Below are positions 1 to 12,200 of a stretch of DNA of 64,000 bases, piece after piece (position 1 is the stretch's first letter; each line of letters opens with the position of its first letter). The stretch spans positions 452,687 to 516,686 of the forward strand of contig VXAU01004024.1 in assembly GCA_013399695.1 (NCBI GenBank). The letters are read 5' to 3'. Under the pieces are notes generated by a model, which saw only the letters and a list, made by a program, of their open reading frames with translations, ran no database searches and was not told where the DNA came from. A program made the position numbers and the translations under genes. Origin of the DNA: Formicarius rufipectus. Its lineage: Eukaryota; Chordata; Aves; Passeriformes; Formicariidae.

Positions 1-132
1 GTTTTTAGACAATGAACCAGTCTTTACACTCCAATGAAGAAAACTGAGGTCAGCATTATGTAGAGCTGTACAGCTGTTAAAATACAAACTGCTAAAATTA
101 TATATAAGAAGAAAACCGTAAAGAATACTTAC
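1..132 (-). other. CEMIP2 intron 21, cut by the window edge
   Basis: AT-rich intron sequence after exon 21. I see no exon in it; the remaining C-terminal exons must lie to the left. Confidence 0.8.
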
Positions 133-231
133 AGATATAAATGCTCCCTGACCTCTGCTTGACTCTTTTTCATCACATGAATTAATCCGCACAAGGAGGT
201 AGTTTTTATGAGGATCACTGGTGAATACCAC
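133..231 (-). CDS. CEMIP2: CEMIP2 exon 21: start of second GG-type lectin domain
   Basis: This is 99 bases in phase 0-0 encoding residues 1199-1231, with acceptor at 232-233 and donor GTAAGT at 127-132. It starts VVFTSDPHKNYL, matching the family. It is the last exon visible. The donor shows that the gene continues to the left of the window. Confidence 0.94.
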
Positions 232-3200
232 CTGGATATCAAACAAAATAATTAGCTAAGTATATTGCTGTGTCTTCAACATTTTATCATGCCAGTTTAG
301 AACAGACAGCCCATACTTCAAAGCAAATGCATCCATTTGTCAGTGGCATTATTTGTGATACAAGTAATGCTATGATACACAATCATATCTAGTGTAACTT
401 ATTTCATCCCTTAATTTCAGTATTTTTTTCAGCCTGTATAGGTCGTTCTTAAAAGTAAAGATAAAAAAAAAAGAGGAGAGAAGGTTGACCATGTAGGTAT
501 CTGCAGCAAAGCTTTTCTACACCCTACATGAAGTAAAGACAATACTGAAGTGGAAGACACCAGATCTACCTATATCCCTTCTCTGTAGCACTTGGAGTGA
601 GAAGTAAACAAAAGACGAAAAGAACATCTGAAACCTTTGTGCTACAAAGGACTCTCGGCCTTGTGGCATACAGAGGCTAACAATACGACCACTGCAAACT
701 AGTAAATTCAGTACCCTGTGATGAAAGACTGAAATCTGGACTCAGAGTGAGTAGAGAGCATCACCAACTCTACACTTCATGAGAAGTTTTGCTAATTTCA
801 TTTTACCTGAGTTGTGCCACATTTTGTACATGGTACAGTAGTTTTTTCTGGCATCTGCTTTATGACCGTTGGTCCTTGATAGTACTTTGGGTAAGCTTTT
901 GCCACGCAGTTACTTATCCCTTTTGCTGAATCTTTGGTCACAATCTTGATCCTTTCACATCCCTGAGATGAGCAATAACTGTGACCATCCCTATTATATT
1001 TGGCTTGAAGAAATAAAAAAAGTAATCTACACAAAAAAAGGGAAAAATAATCTAAATTAACTGATGAAAATATAGGCATTTATAGGCATATATAGGCATT
1101 ACAGACTGTAACATCTGTATTTCTTGATTTTCAGAAGCAAAGAAACTACAGTATTAATTTTTGCACTGCTATCCAAACTTTTACAAAGTATTTACATATT
1201 ACTAGAGTTAGAAAGTCTCTAACGATATATCTGAAATTCCCAACAATTAAAGGAAAAGTCAAATTGAAAGCAGATGCTTTGCAAAGAAGAACTAATTCTC
1301 AAACCAATGGCTTGCAGGATACAAAACCCAAATTTCAGAGCATAAATATTTTCCTTGATCATAAGATCTTTGCAGACTTGCAGCAGTAGCAGCTTGGATA
1401 TTCAGCTTTAAGCACCGGCATTGGACAATAAAGTTGTGCTACTGCAAATGCTGAAAAATGCAATTTAGGGTATAATAGTCGATAATGTTCACAGTACACT
1501 ACTGGTAGTTCTACCAGTAACAAGACTGGTAGTTCTTCTATTAAATATTCAACGTATCATTGTAGCTCTTAGACAAAGCAATATAAATGTCTTTCAAAAA
1601 CTACACTCATTGTCATATTTACAAGAGACAGACACAGCAGCAGACAAAGAGAATTAAAAATTTAAGATCAATGCTTGCAAAACACAGGAGTGATATACAT
1701 AGTACTTAATTTAATGAAAGTTGACTGCGTGTTAAATCTCTCAGAAGGATCTGAGTGGTCACTGTCAGATATATTATGAAAGAGAGCGAGCTTATATTTA
1801 AGTTCGAGACAGCTGAAAAGGGGTTAGGATTTTCCAAAATAGAATTTCTAAATATTCTTGGAACAGAAAGATTCTTAAAAATGTCTAGAATGTTCAGTTC
1901 AGCAACAAGGCAAAAATTTTCTTTGAGACTAAAAAAGTAACTCCTGAAAGGCACTGCTCTGCAGCACACCAGATACCACATTTTCCCCAGATACAAGGTA
2001 GGAAATACTACCAGCAACTGCTGTTCTCTTGAAAAGTATTTCAGTGACAAACACTGTATTTAGGAGATGTAAAGACACATAAGGAGAAACCTTCTTTCCA
2101 TGACGTTTTATGCTCCAACACTACAGCATTATGAAGGTGTCTCAATCAATTGCTTTTAACACTAACAAACTGAATGTTTTAAGGTTAAAGAACATCTTCT
2201 AGTAGGGCAAAGTTGTAAGGAGTTACCCAGTACTGTTGTCAAAGTAAAACTTCCTATCTGATCGATTCTTTTCAAGCTCCATCATCGAAGAGACAGGCAC
2301 GTAGCGCTCTACCTTGCCTGACAGAGGAGATGAGCGCCTTTGAAAGGTTTCCAAAACTATAACAAAATCTGTATTTGGTTGGTAACAAAGACCAACACGA
2401 ATCCAGTCATTCCTAAAAACAAAAGTAAAATGCATGAGTCATAGGAACAGTTCAAATGTCAATACACAGATAACAGCTTCAAAAATAAGCAACAGGAACA
2501 CAGAAGTTTCCAAACACTCAACCAGAAGATTCTTCTTCCCCTCACTACAAAAAGTCTTCTTTCCCTCTCTGCACAGTCTTTCATTAAGTGATATAGTAAC
2601 CCTGATTCTCTCAGAATATATTTCATTTTCTACTATATAGACATGTAATAAGTTTATCTGACAATAAAAGTAAGTATGATAAACTATTCAACTCCAATTC
2701 TGCTCAGTTTCATTATTTGTACATTTTCTTCTACAAAAGTTTTTTTTTTTAAAGGTACTGTAGTGGACAAATATTTAATTTCAGGTGCAAGTCTACTCAG
2801 TCATCTCTTGCTTTTCATACTTTAGTGTTTATAATTATGAAAAAAAAACACCAACTCAAGCTTTGGTCTTCTTGACAGTTGCTAACTCTCACAAACAATT
2901 AGTGTAATAGTGCAGGACATAACTTCAGTATTGCCTTATGGATCCGAGACATGGAAAGAAGTAAACATACTTGTTGAAGTTGATGAGATAGAGATAGGTG
3001 ACATTTGGAGCTTTTCCATTCCAATGTATTGTGTAGCCCTTTTGGAGCATCACTACTGGCTGATATTGTTGAAAGGGAGCTCTCTGATTAATACCTCTAA
3101 GAACCATGGGATTGGCTGGGTACTCATCTCGGATGATAGTCATGGAAAGGTTCTGGCCATTCCAGGTCTGGACATAAACCTGTAAGATATTAAAGAGGAT

Positions 3201-6200
3201 GAAAAGAAAGTGGAAGATTTGGACAATGTGCAAAAGGAAATGAAACAATGAAGCACAATCGGTGCATAATTAACCAAAATGCTGCAACTTGATATTCTGA
3301 GTCACACCATACACAAGTATCTCCTGAAGAGAAGTCCTATTTGAAAAACTATTGTAGATTTTGCCCATATTGCAGACAAAAAAGGGGAGGGAGCAGAAAA
3401 AAACAAATCATCTGTGACACCTGACCACATAGGTCAGGAACCAGAATGGGAATCAAACCTGTGAGATTTGTAGTCAGAAGATGGTATTTAACATTTCCAG
3501 AAGGCAAACCAACCAACCAACCAAAACCCTTAAAATCCACTAAACAAAAACACAAAAGAATTCAACTGGAATTCTACACCTCCAATGCAAAAATGTTTTA
3601 GCAGATAGGGCTGCAACGTTAACTCCTGGCAAGCATACTTTTATCTTGCAGCACCCAAAACTGTACTTCTGGTCCAGTCTGCTGAAGGGAACATGATAAA
3701 TACACAACTGTCTGAAAAGTGTAATATACATAAAAGTACTTCAAAAAGTAAAAAACTGTTGAAATCCAAAGATAGGTAATTATTTATTTCTTATACTACC
3801 CTTGATTGTACAATTAGCTCATATTGCAGATTTACCCCAAACAGAAAGACAAGACTACTAGCCTGTGCATAGTTCCCACTGCAAATAACTCCATTCCATT
3901 CTGTAATATTAATGCACTTTGGGTGCTGAATCAAGTAATTATCCATTCTGCCCACATAGGTATCCTTGTAGTCAGTCACTGAACCATCTAGATCGTGAAA
4001 TACTGAATTCTTGTCACCATCCAGATCTCCTTCTTCAAACCAGGGACCAGGCTTTCCAAAGAAGGCTTTCAAAGAAACCTGACAATAAAAATGAAAATTT
4101 TATTTTTTTTTCGCTGGTGAAGCACAAACTAACACTTGCACACCTGCATAAACACAGAAATTTGACAAAGTTGATTAAAAATCTTATGGTAAAGACTGGA
4201 ATCTTGCAAAACCTTGCTGGTTTTAGTAACAGGCTCAGGTCAGCTCTTTCTTCTGAACAGTGTTAATATTTGCAGCCGAAATTTCATTACTAAGGAGATA
4301 CCTAACCTTACAAAATCTTATCAAAACCTCCCTTTCAGTTTTACCATATGCAATGAATCATTTATTGTAACATATCCTGCATCTCACTTGTACTGGAGTT
4401 TTTTGCACAGGAGACAAAAGATACAGCTTGGGTGACTGCCAACCAAGAGAGAAACTCTGGAATATGGATGCATGGAAACGATTATTTAGGGTCCTTGTCT
4501 GCTTATTTTCAACACAAGAAAAGAAAACCATTTACAAGACTATAGAAAAACTTGTAATAAACTTACGTTTGGACCAAACTTCACAAGAGAAATATTATTT
4601 TTTGGTGTCATCTGCCATGTATTTTTCATCAAGAATCCAACTGCACTGGTAAATCTGTCCGGAGTTGGCACAAAGTTTTTGAATGTGCACTTGGTAAGGT
4701 GAATAGGTCCATCATAAATTTGAAAGCCTCTGATTGGAAATGTCCTGTTGATGGAAGTAAATATTTATACCATCCTGTAACAACACCCATGATATGCCTG
4801 AATCTGTATGATAAATACATTTCCTTTCAGAGGAATCAAGAAAGCAACCTTAAGAGAACGACTTGCAAGACAGATCTTAGTAAAGGAAATGTAGTTTTTG
4901 CACTTCCCTAATGTCCAAAAATCTTCCACTCTTAAATTTTCCTGTTAGAAGAGTTATCGCTGTCCATTTGCAAATGTGCCCTTTTTCCAATATGAGAAAT
5001 ACAATAGTAAAATAACATCACCTGCTCTTTGACTGATTGTGGCAAGTAGGAGAAATGACTGTAGTCTGGAGGAAAGCAAATGTCACTTCTAACTTGAAGA
5101 AGGAATATGCAGAGAATGGCAAGCTGCTAAGGCTCAGCTTGATCCCCAGGAATGTAACAGAGCAGCTAATTCTGGAAACATTTCCAGTCATCAGGACTAA
5201 TCAGCATGGATTCTTGAAGAAGTCATGCTTGACAAACATGACAAATTTCTGTGATGAAATGACTGGCCTGGTAGCTGTGGGTAAAGCAGTGCACAAGATT
5301 ACCAAAACTGCAGTAAGACTTTTGACACTGCATCCAATAAGATCTTCATGATGTATGGGTTGTGTAGGAGGACAGTAAGGAGGACTGAAAAACAGCCGAA
5401 TGGTTGGGTCTAGAAGGTGATGGCACAAAGTCTATCTGGAGGCCAGTAACTGGTGTGTACCCCAGGATACACACTGAATCCAGTCTTGTTCAGCATCTTT
5501 GTTGGTGATCTGGATATATAGCCTCAGCAAGCTGACAACTATAGTGCTTGTTCCCAGTACAAGACAGGTATAGAGATACTGGAGAGTCCAACAAAGGACC
5601 ACAAAGATGTTAAGTCCATGCAGTATCTCCTGTAAGAGAAAACACTGAGAAATCTCACACTGTTCAGCCTGACGTAGAGAAGGCTCAGGCAGGAATCTCA
5701 ATGTGTATCACCATCTCAAGGGTAGGTGCAAAGAAGATGGAGCCAGGTTCCTCTCAGTGACAGGACCAAAGGCAACAGGCATAAGATGTGAAACTGAAGA
5801 TTCTTCATAAACACCAGGTGAAACTTTTTCTGATCACAGGAACAAGTTGCCCAGGGAAGCTGTGGACAATCCATCATTGGAGATACCCTAAAGCCACTGA
5901 ACGTGGCCTGGGAACACCAACTCCAGGTAACACTTCTTGACCAGGGCAGTTGGACAAGATGATTTCCAGAGGTGCCCTCCAACCTCAGTTGTTCTCTGAA
6001 TCTACTCAGTTGGAGCAAATGCCTTATAAACCACTGCCACATTAACTTCTTTCCTTTAAATGGCTAAGCAACAAAAACCCACAGTGGCCTAGACTAACCC
6101 CACCCTTTGCCCTGGTTTTGGCCAAGGACATGAAAGGAGGGCCTAGAGCCTTGTCAGCACAGCCAAGACACTGTGCTATCTGCTATCTTTTGTCATGGCT

Positions 6201-9200
6201 GGGGGGGCAGGGGAAATGGATTGTCCCTTGCTTCCCTTTTTCTGGGGGAGTGAGGAGTGAATGGAGCAGTCTGGTATATGGTAAAGGTGGTACCAATCAC
6301 AGGGTTTGTCTGCCCTTGTTTGTCATTGTCTGGGGCTTGAGGGAAAAATGTGGGCATGACAGTCTGTTGGCCCTTTTGTTCTATGTCTCAGGAGCCACAT
6401 GGTGCTGGGTCAGTCAGTGAGTACTTTTTGTACGTAAATCACCCTCTTTTTGTGTACTTTTGTTATTAATATTGCTGTTGCTACTGTTTGTTTTCTTATC
6501 TCATTGCTGTTTCCAGTAAATTTTTCTTAACTCAGTATCTTTGCTTTTTGTCTCTCTCACCTAAGGGCATGGAGGTGGTGGGGAGGGAAGTGGCTGTGTG
6601 GGGCTTAATCTTCAGCCACAACAGTTTTAATTTGCACCCAATGTGGGGCTTGAAGGGCTGAGATAACAACAAACCTACAAAGCCTGGGTTGGAAACAAAT
6701 TTGATCTAAACATCTGTGTATCAAATGGGGGCCACTGGTCACAATGCTGCCTGGTCTGTTCATGTGGATGTGGTACCTAATACTGTCTCTGTTCCCAGAT
6801 GTCCTTCTTGTGATGACATTTTTCACAAGAGGACGAGGGATCAGGATTGCTTTGTTGTTGTACTGGGGCATATCAGTATAGGATATGGTAACATTTAGGA
6901 TATGTATTCAGTGTTGCTCTCCTGCCATGGCCTTGTGTGCTGCCTCTGGGAATTCATTAATAATCCTACCCAGCCTCTGGGGAACGGAGGAAGATGACTT
7001 GCCCGACCTTTCAATCCCTTTTTCTCCCTCAGGCCTGTTACAACAGCTTTTAAGAATCCTGAATTCCCATTGCATGCTCTAGTTGCTGAGTCTATCAGGC
7101 CTCCTTAGTGTCGTCCACAACACATTTAGAGTGAAGAAAGATATTTCTAGGAAGGTCAATCAGAAATCTGCCCAAGACTGGATAGTCATGAGTGGCATGA
7201 AATGTGGGAGAAAACTGGCCAGCTTTTGAAGGATTATTCTGCTTCAATGGTTTGGAAGTTCACCCCTGAACAACTACAGGATCCTGTTAAAGTGAACAGA
7301 ACATGCGCAAGGAGGATGCTGTGGCAACTCCAGAGAGGAGCACCTTACTGCAGTGTGGTGGGCCATGGCTACTCTTTGCCAGGCACAGTTCAATCCTAGA
7401 AAGCACCCTAAGGGAGAGGAGGAGGAAAAGAGACTAACAGGCACCATGACCACCCAAACTGCAGCTGAACAAGAGGAACAACCCGGGATGGCAGCAGTCA
7501 TCCCTATACAGAAAAAGAAATCCAAGACTAAATCAGTTGGCTTAGAGACAGATCAAGAGCAAGTACGGCCCTTACAAGTAAAGGAAGATGTAGGGCCAGA
7601 GATAATCACTTGATCCCTATTCCCACATGAACTGCAAGATGTGTTAGAAGATTTCAAATGCCAGTTGGGTGAGCCACAGTGACCTGGGCTGCTCTAGTGT
7701 TAGGATATCATGGCCCATGATACCAAACTAGCTGGCAGTGAAGCCGAGCAACTGGGATCCCTGCCCCAGGACGTCAACATTGGCTGGGGAACTAGGAAGA
7801 AGACAAACTCAGCCTCTGGAAGCAACTCCTGTCAAGCATGAGGGAAAGGGATTCTCTCAAGGATGATCTAGCAGTGCCTCCAAGCAGATGAAATGCCATG
7901 GAGAAAGGTATCCAGTACCTGAGAGAGTTAGCTGTGCTGGAAGTAATCTGTAGGGATTCAAATAGCAAGCGGTTCCCTGTAGATCCAGATGAGGTCCAGC
8001 ATACACAATCCATGTGAGAGAAGTTTGGGTGGAGTGAGCCATCATCATTATGTGCACTTACACAGACTGCTAGGGAGACTCCCCATTCCTGCACATACAA
8101 TTAATACTTGACACTGGCACTACAAAGATCATCTCTTTCCCCTCCCTGCCTCCCTGCCAATTTCAGCTGTGGAAGGACTGCCTACAACTACTGACAGATT
8201 GAAAAGACTTGAGCAAGTTAGAGAGGCAACGTCCCATTCCCTGACAGTGTGGGCCAGAGTCTCTGCTACTGTCTCCCTGCCCAAGAGAAAGGGTACACAC
8301 CATGAGGTAATCTGTGGTTTTACCTGCATGACTATGGAGAAGACAAAAGGAAGTGGGATGGAAAACCCATCTCTGCCCTAGCAGCAAAGGTTCTTGAGCT
8401 GAGAGAAAAGAACAACTACTGCAGGAAATTTTTCAAGGATAAATGTTGCACCAGTTTCCAGTGAGCAAGTCCACAGACAGAATAGGAGGGATGGTGCTAC
8501 TTCTGGTCCTTTTGAAGGGATCTCCAGTTCATAAGAAGTGAGCAATGAACACCATGACCAGAACTAGAGGGGCTCTTCCTCTAGCCTGATGAGGGAAAGG
8601 GACAATCAGATCTACTGGATCTGATGGCCTGGAGCATCAGACCCACAAGGGCATAAGGTTTTAGTTGACACCAGTGAACAGTGTACCCTGATACCATCAA
8701 GATATGCAGAGGTAGAATCCATCTCTGTTTCTGGGGTGACAGGAATCCCAACTGTACTGCAAGTTGAATTGAGTCTGACTGGGAATGAAAGGCAGAAACA
8801 CCTCACTGTGACTGGCCAAGGGCCCTGCACATCCTTGGTATGAATTACCTCAGGAGAGAGTATTTCAAGGACCCAAAAGGGCATCTCTGGGCTTCTAAGA
8901 TAGCTGCCGTGAAGACAGAGGAAATTAGACAGGTGAATACCTTGCCTGGTCTCTCAGAGGCCTCTTCTCTTGTGGGACTGCTGAAGGTGGAAGAACAATA
9001 GGTATTGATTGCTACCACAACAGCGCACAGTCCAAATGGGACTCTGTGACCCCCAACCATGAGATGATTTGTGAACTGGAGAGGCAGGGAGTGGTCAGCA
9101 AGACTTGCTCATCCTTTAATGGTCCCATACGGCCAATGCCTGAGTCCAGTGGACAGTGGAGACTGAGAGTAGATATCATGGCCTCAATGAATTCACATCA

Positions 9201-12200
9201 TCACTGAGTGCCACACTGAAAGCAATGGGTGGGGGAACCTTCAAACACTGGGATATACATTTAGCAACAGCCACCTAATTAGTTAACACTAGAGGTTCTA
9301 TCAATCACGCTGGCCCTGCCCAATCAAAACCAAGGGAGTAAAATCCCCATGGTCTATATGAGGAATGTGTTAGGGAAAACAGTGCGGATGTCCTGCCTGT
9401 TCATAGGACTGCTTTTGTTCAAGGACCTGGGTGCACTTGGTGGGCAATGAAGCTGGACAGGGAAATACAATGTGTTCCTCAAGAAGATTTGATTTTTGGA
9501 TGAAAACAGTCTGTAATGTTGAATTGTAAAATACTGGTTGCTGAATGACACTGCAAAGGTATGCCACAACTACTGTGGACAATGAGACTGAACTACTCCA
9601 GATACACCTGTCATGATCACCTGATGGAGATGGCAACCTGCTGACAGCACACCAGTTCCCCTGACCTGAAAGACATCTAGGATGCATAGAACTCACAGTA
9701 ATGGAATAAATGAATGCAACAGACACCTTGGAGAGACAGCCAAAGATAAGATAGATAGTTAGACAGATAGATAGAGAAGGACTAGGGTCTAGGCATGATG
9801 TAGATGGTATAGAATGAAGGGTGGATAACTCCCAGGTTTCGGCCAAGGACATGAGGTGGCAGAGCCTGGAGCCAGGTGGGTGTGACCAAGACACTGCTAT
9901 TTGATATCATCTTACATCATGTCTGGGGGGGCAGGGGACTCTCAGTCCCCAGAAAGAGGGGTGTTCCTTTTACCAGGAGAGCAAGTGGCAAACAGAGTGG
10001 TGGGGTAATGCTCATCCTGACGAGAGGGTTTGCCCACCATTGTTTTTCATTGTCTTGGACTTGGGGAGTAATTAGGGCATTCTGTTGGCTATTTTGTTCT
10101 TTGTCTTAGGAGCTGGGGAGTGCCAGGTCAGGTCAGCTGATGACCATTTTTTTATATAGAAATCACTCTTTCTGTGTATTTTGTTATTAAGAATATTGCT
10201 GTTACTGTAAATTTTCTTGTCTCATTGCTGTTTCCAGTAAATTGTTCATATCTTAACTCATATGTCTGCCTTTTGTCTTTCTCATCTAAGGGGTGAGAGG
10301 AGTAGAGTAGCTGTGTGAGGCTTAATTTCCAACCAGTCTATGTTAAACACGTCTCAGAGCAAGTCAGAGAGAAAAGGATTGTGATTTGTTACAAACAGAT
10401 TGCGGTCTCTAGTCCCAAACTGACCCTTGAAATTCCTTCCTTCTCCCTTCCAGAACCAAGATGAAGGTTTCATTTAAGTAGGGTAACAAATTGCTACAGA
10501 AAAGTGACTTGGTATCATCAGATGAAACTGACTCAGCAAAAAGGTGACACAGTTGCACACAAAATAGTATAAAGACAACAAGAGCACCACCTTCAACGGA
10601 TTTAAGCTCTCACAGCTCTAATAAGAAGTGTGTTTACATCCGATATAGAGAACGTATCTTGTATTTCTACTTTCTTCACTCATGACATACTTACCGATTT
10701 CTAGGCAGAGTGCGTGTCTTATTGTCTATTCCTCCAGTTCCTGCGTATTTATTTTGGCCACCTTGAAACCCATAATTCTTGCTTTCACCTATGAACAGTG
10801 ACTCTGATACCTCCTGGCTGGCACCTTCATCATTTGGGAAGCTCCCATCACTATCAAAGTGACAATTAAGTTAAGACAATTAAATTAAGAGTTAAGCCTT
10901 TTAGCCAAGACTCTCCAGCAGATGCATACACCAAGGTATAGTCCTACTTCTACAACAGTCCTCCTTAAGCAGACCAGTTTAGACTTCATTTATAATACAT
11001 AAATTTGATCACTAACAGTAACAGAAGTTAATTTTCTGAAATGTTCAGCAGAGAACTGAACATTAAAATTTCTATCTCCCTTTCTAATGCAGAACTCTTT
11101 CTTTTGCAGTCCTATAATCAGTTTGTCATAACCTAAACGGCAGCAATTTTGGTTTAATGCATAAGTTACTTGCCTTTTTTTTTTTTTTCATTAGAAGGAG
11201 ACTTTACCCTGTCTAAATTCTCATCCCCTTTCTTTTCCATTCTTTCAGTTGTTCAGAAGGAAAATAAAAAGTTGCCTAAGGAAGCACATAAAACCAAGAA
11301 TACCTGGATAAATGTAGCCCTTCTGGTGAAGTGGAAGCAAACTGATGTAAACCAAGTACAGGATGAATTAAAGTGCAAGCTTTGGCAGTTGTGTCAGTTT
11401 ACAGTCTCTATAACTTCATCTGCACCACTGGAAATAGAACCAGGCCCAAAACAATAGCCTTATGAAAGTATACCTATTAATTTTAATAGAAGCATGTAGA
11501 TTTTTAAGCAAGAAAATACATAAATTATTAACAAAGTACTCACCTAGCAAATGTCAAACCTATTCCATTGTCTGCAAACCTAAAAGAAAGTTCACAGTAT
11601 CAGATTTTTTTTCCTGAATTATCCTACAATAGGCTACTGTAAGAGCACATTCTGATATGCACTGGCAAAAAGCCTAAATTTTTCTATTACTGGAACTTAG
11701 AACCAGCACACACTTTTCAAAAATGTTGTTGTTAGAAACTAATCAAATAATTTTCTACACATTTTAAGTAGGACATGTGAGCTTCAGAGAAACCACAGAT
11801 ACCTCAGTCCAAATGTACTGTCTCTACCGAATTTTAGACTTCTGTTTATTAGTTTCTCTTTTTTTCTGCTTAAGGCAGGTTCTCATCTAATCATATTTAA
11901 ACTTCTATATTTAAGTATGGTATGAAAGCTGGTCATGATACTGAGAAATTCCTCCAGTTAACCATCAATCCTCTCTTATAATCCTTTTGTAATGTACTTA
12001 TATGAAGAAAGCTTCAGGTAAAACTTTGTAATAGCATGAAGCTGTTTACTTCTAAATACCTACCCAGAGTTCTGAATAAGGATATCCCCTCCCCTGACCC
12101 AGGCCCCATGATCATTGTTTTTGAAAGAGATTAATCTGTCAATCAGGGCAGCAACTCGGGGTTTTTCAGGGTCTGCATCTTGATGAGGTCGAAACCTGGG

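Larger units (their letters stand above)
2413..4566 (-). other. CEMIP2 introns 18 (2413-2970), 17 (3180-3862) and 16 (4079-4566)
   Basis: AT-rich intron sequence. Only a short ACCA-type run near 3507-3525 stands out. Intron 17 is the GC-AG intron. Confidence 0.8.
6113..10340 (+). mobile_element. Decayed ERVL-like endogenous retrovirus, two LTRs, antisense in CEMIP2 intron 15
   Basis: Two related blocks of about 510 bp (6113-6623 and 9834-10340) flank a 3.2 kb interior. Directly after the first is a primer binding site (6632-6649) that differs at three positions from the tRNA-Lys(1,2)-type site. The interior has gag-like remnants (charged, KKK-rich segment around 7440-7610) and a reverse transcriptase-like remnant at 9073-9174. 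Frameshifts and stops occur throughout, and most of pol and all of env are not recognisable. A purine-rich stretch precedes the second LTR. No clear target-site duplication is visible, which fits its age. The class is an inference from the resemblance of LTR and leader to common bird ERVL-type elements. Confidence 0.85.
4745..10694 (-). other. CEMIP2 intron 15, expanded by retroelements
   Basis: This 5950-base intron is mostly mobile DNA: a CR1 fragment at about 5037-6015 and an ERVL-like provirus at 6113-10340, both on the plus strand and thus antisense to the gene. The unique remainder at each end is a few hundred bases with no other feature seen. Confidence 0.85.

Noticed and set aside
5037..5351. 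A 104-codon plus-strand frame as a gene
   Set aside because: It is a piece of the CR1 reverse transcriptase within a decayed LINE.
8105..8125. A DTG-like tripeptide in the intron 15 provirus as a protease active site
   Set aside because: The surrounding residues do not resemble a retroviral protease and the frame stops nearby; it may be chance.
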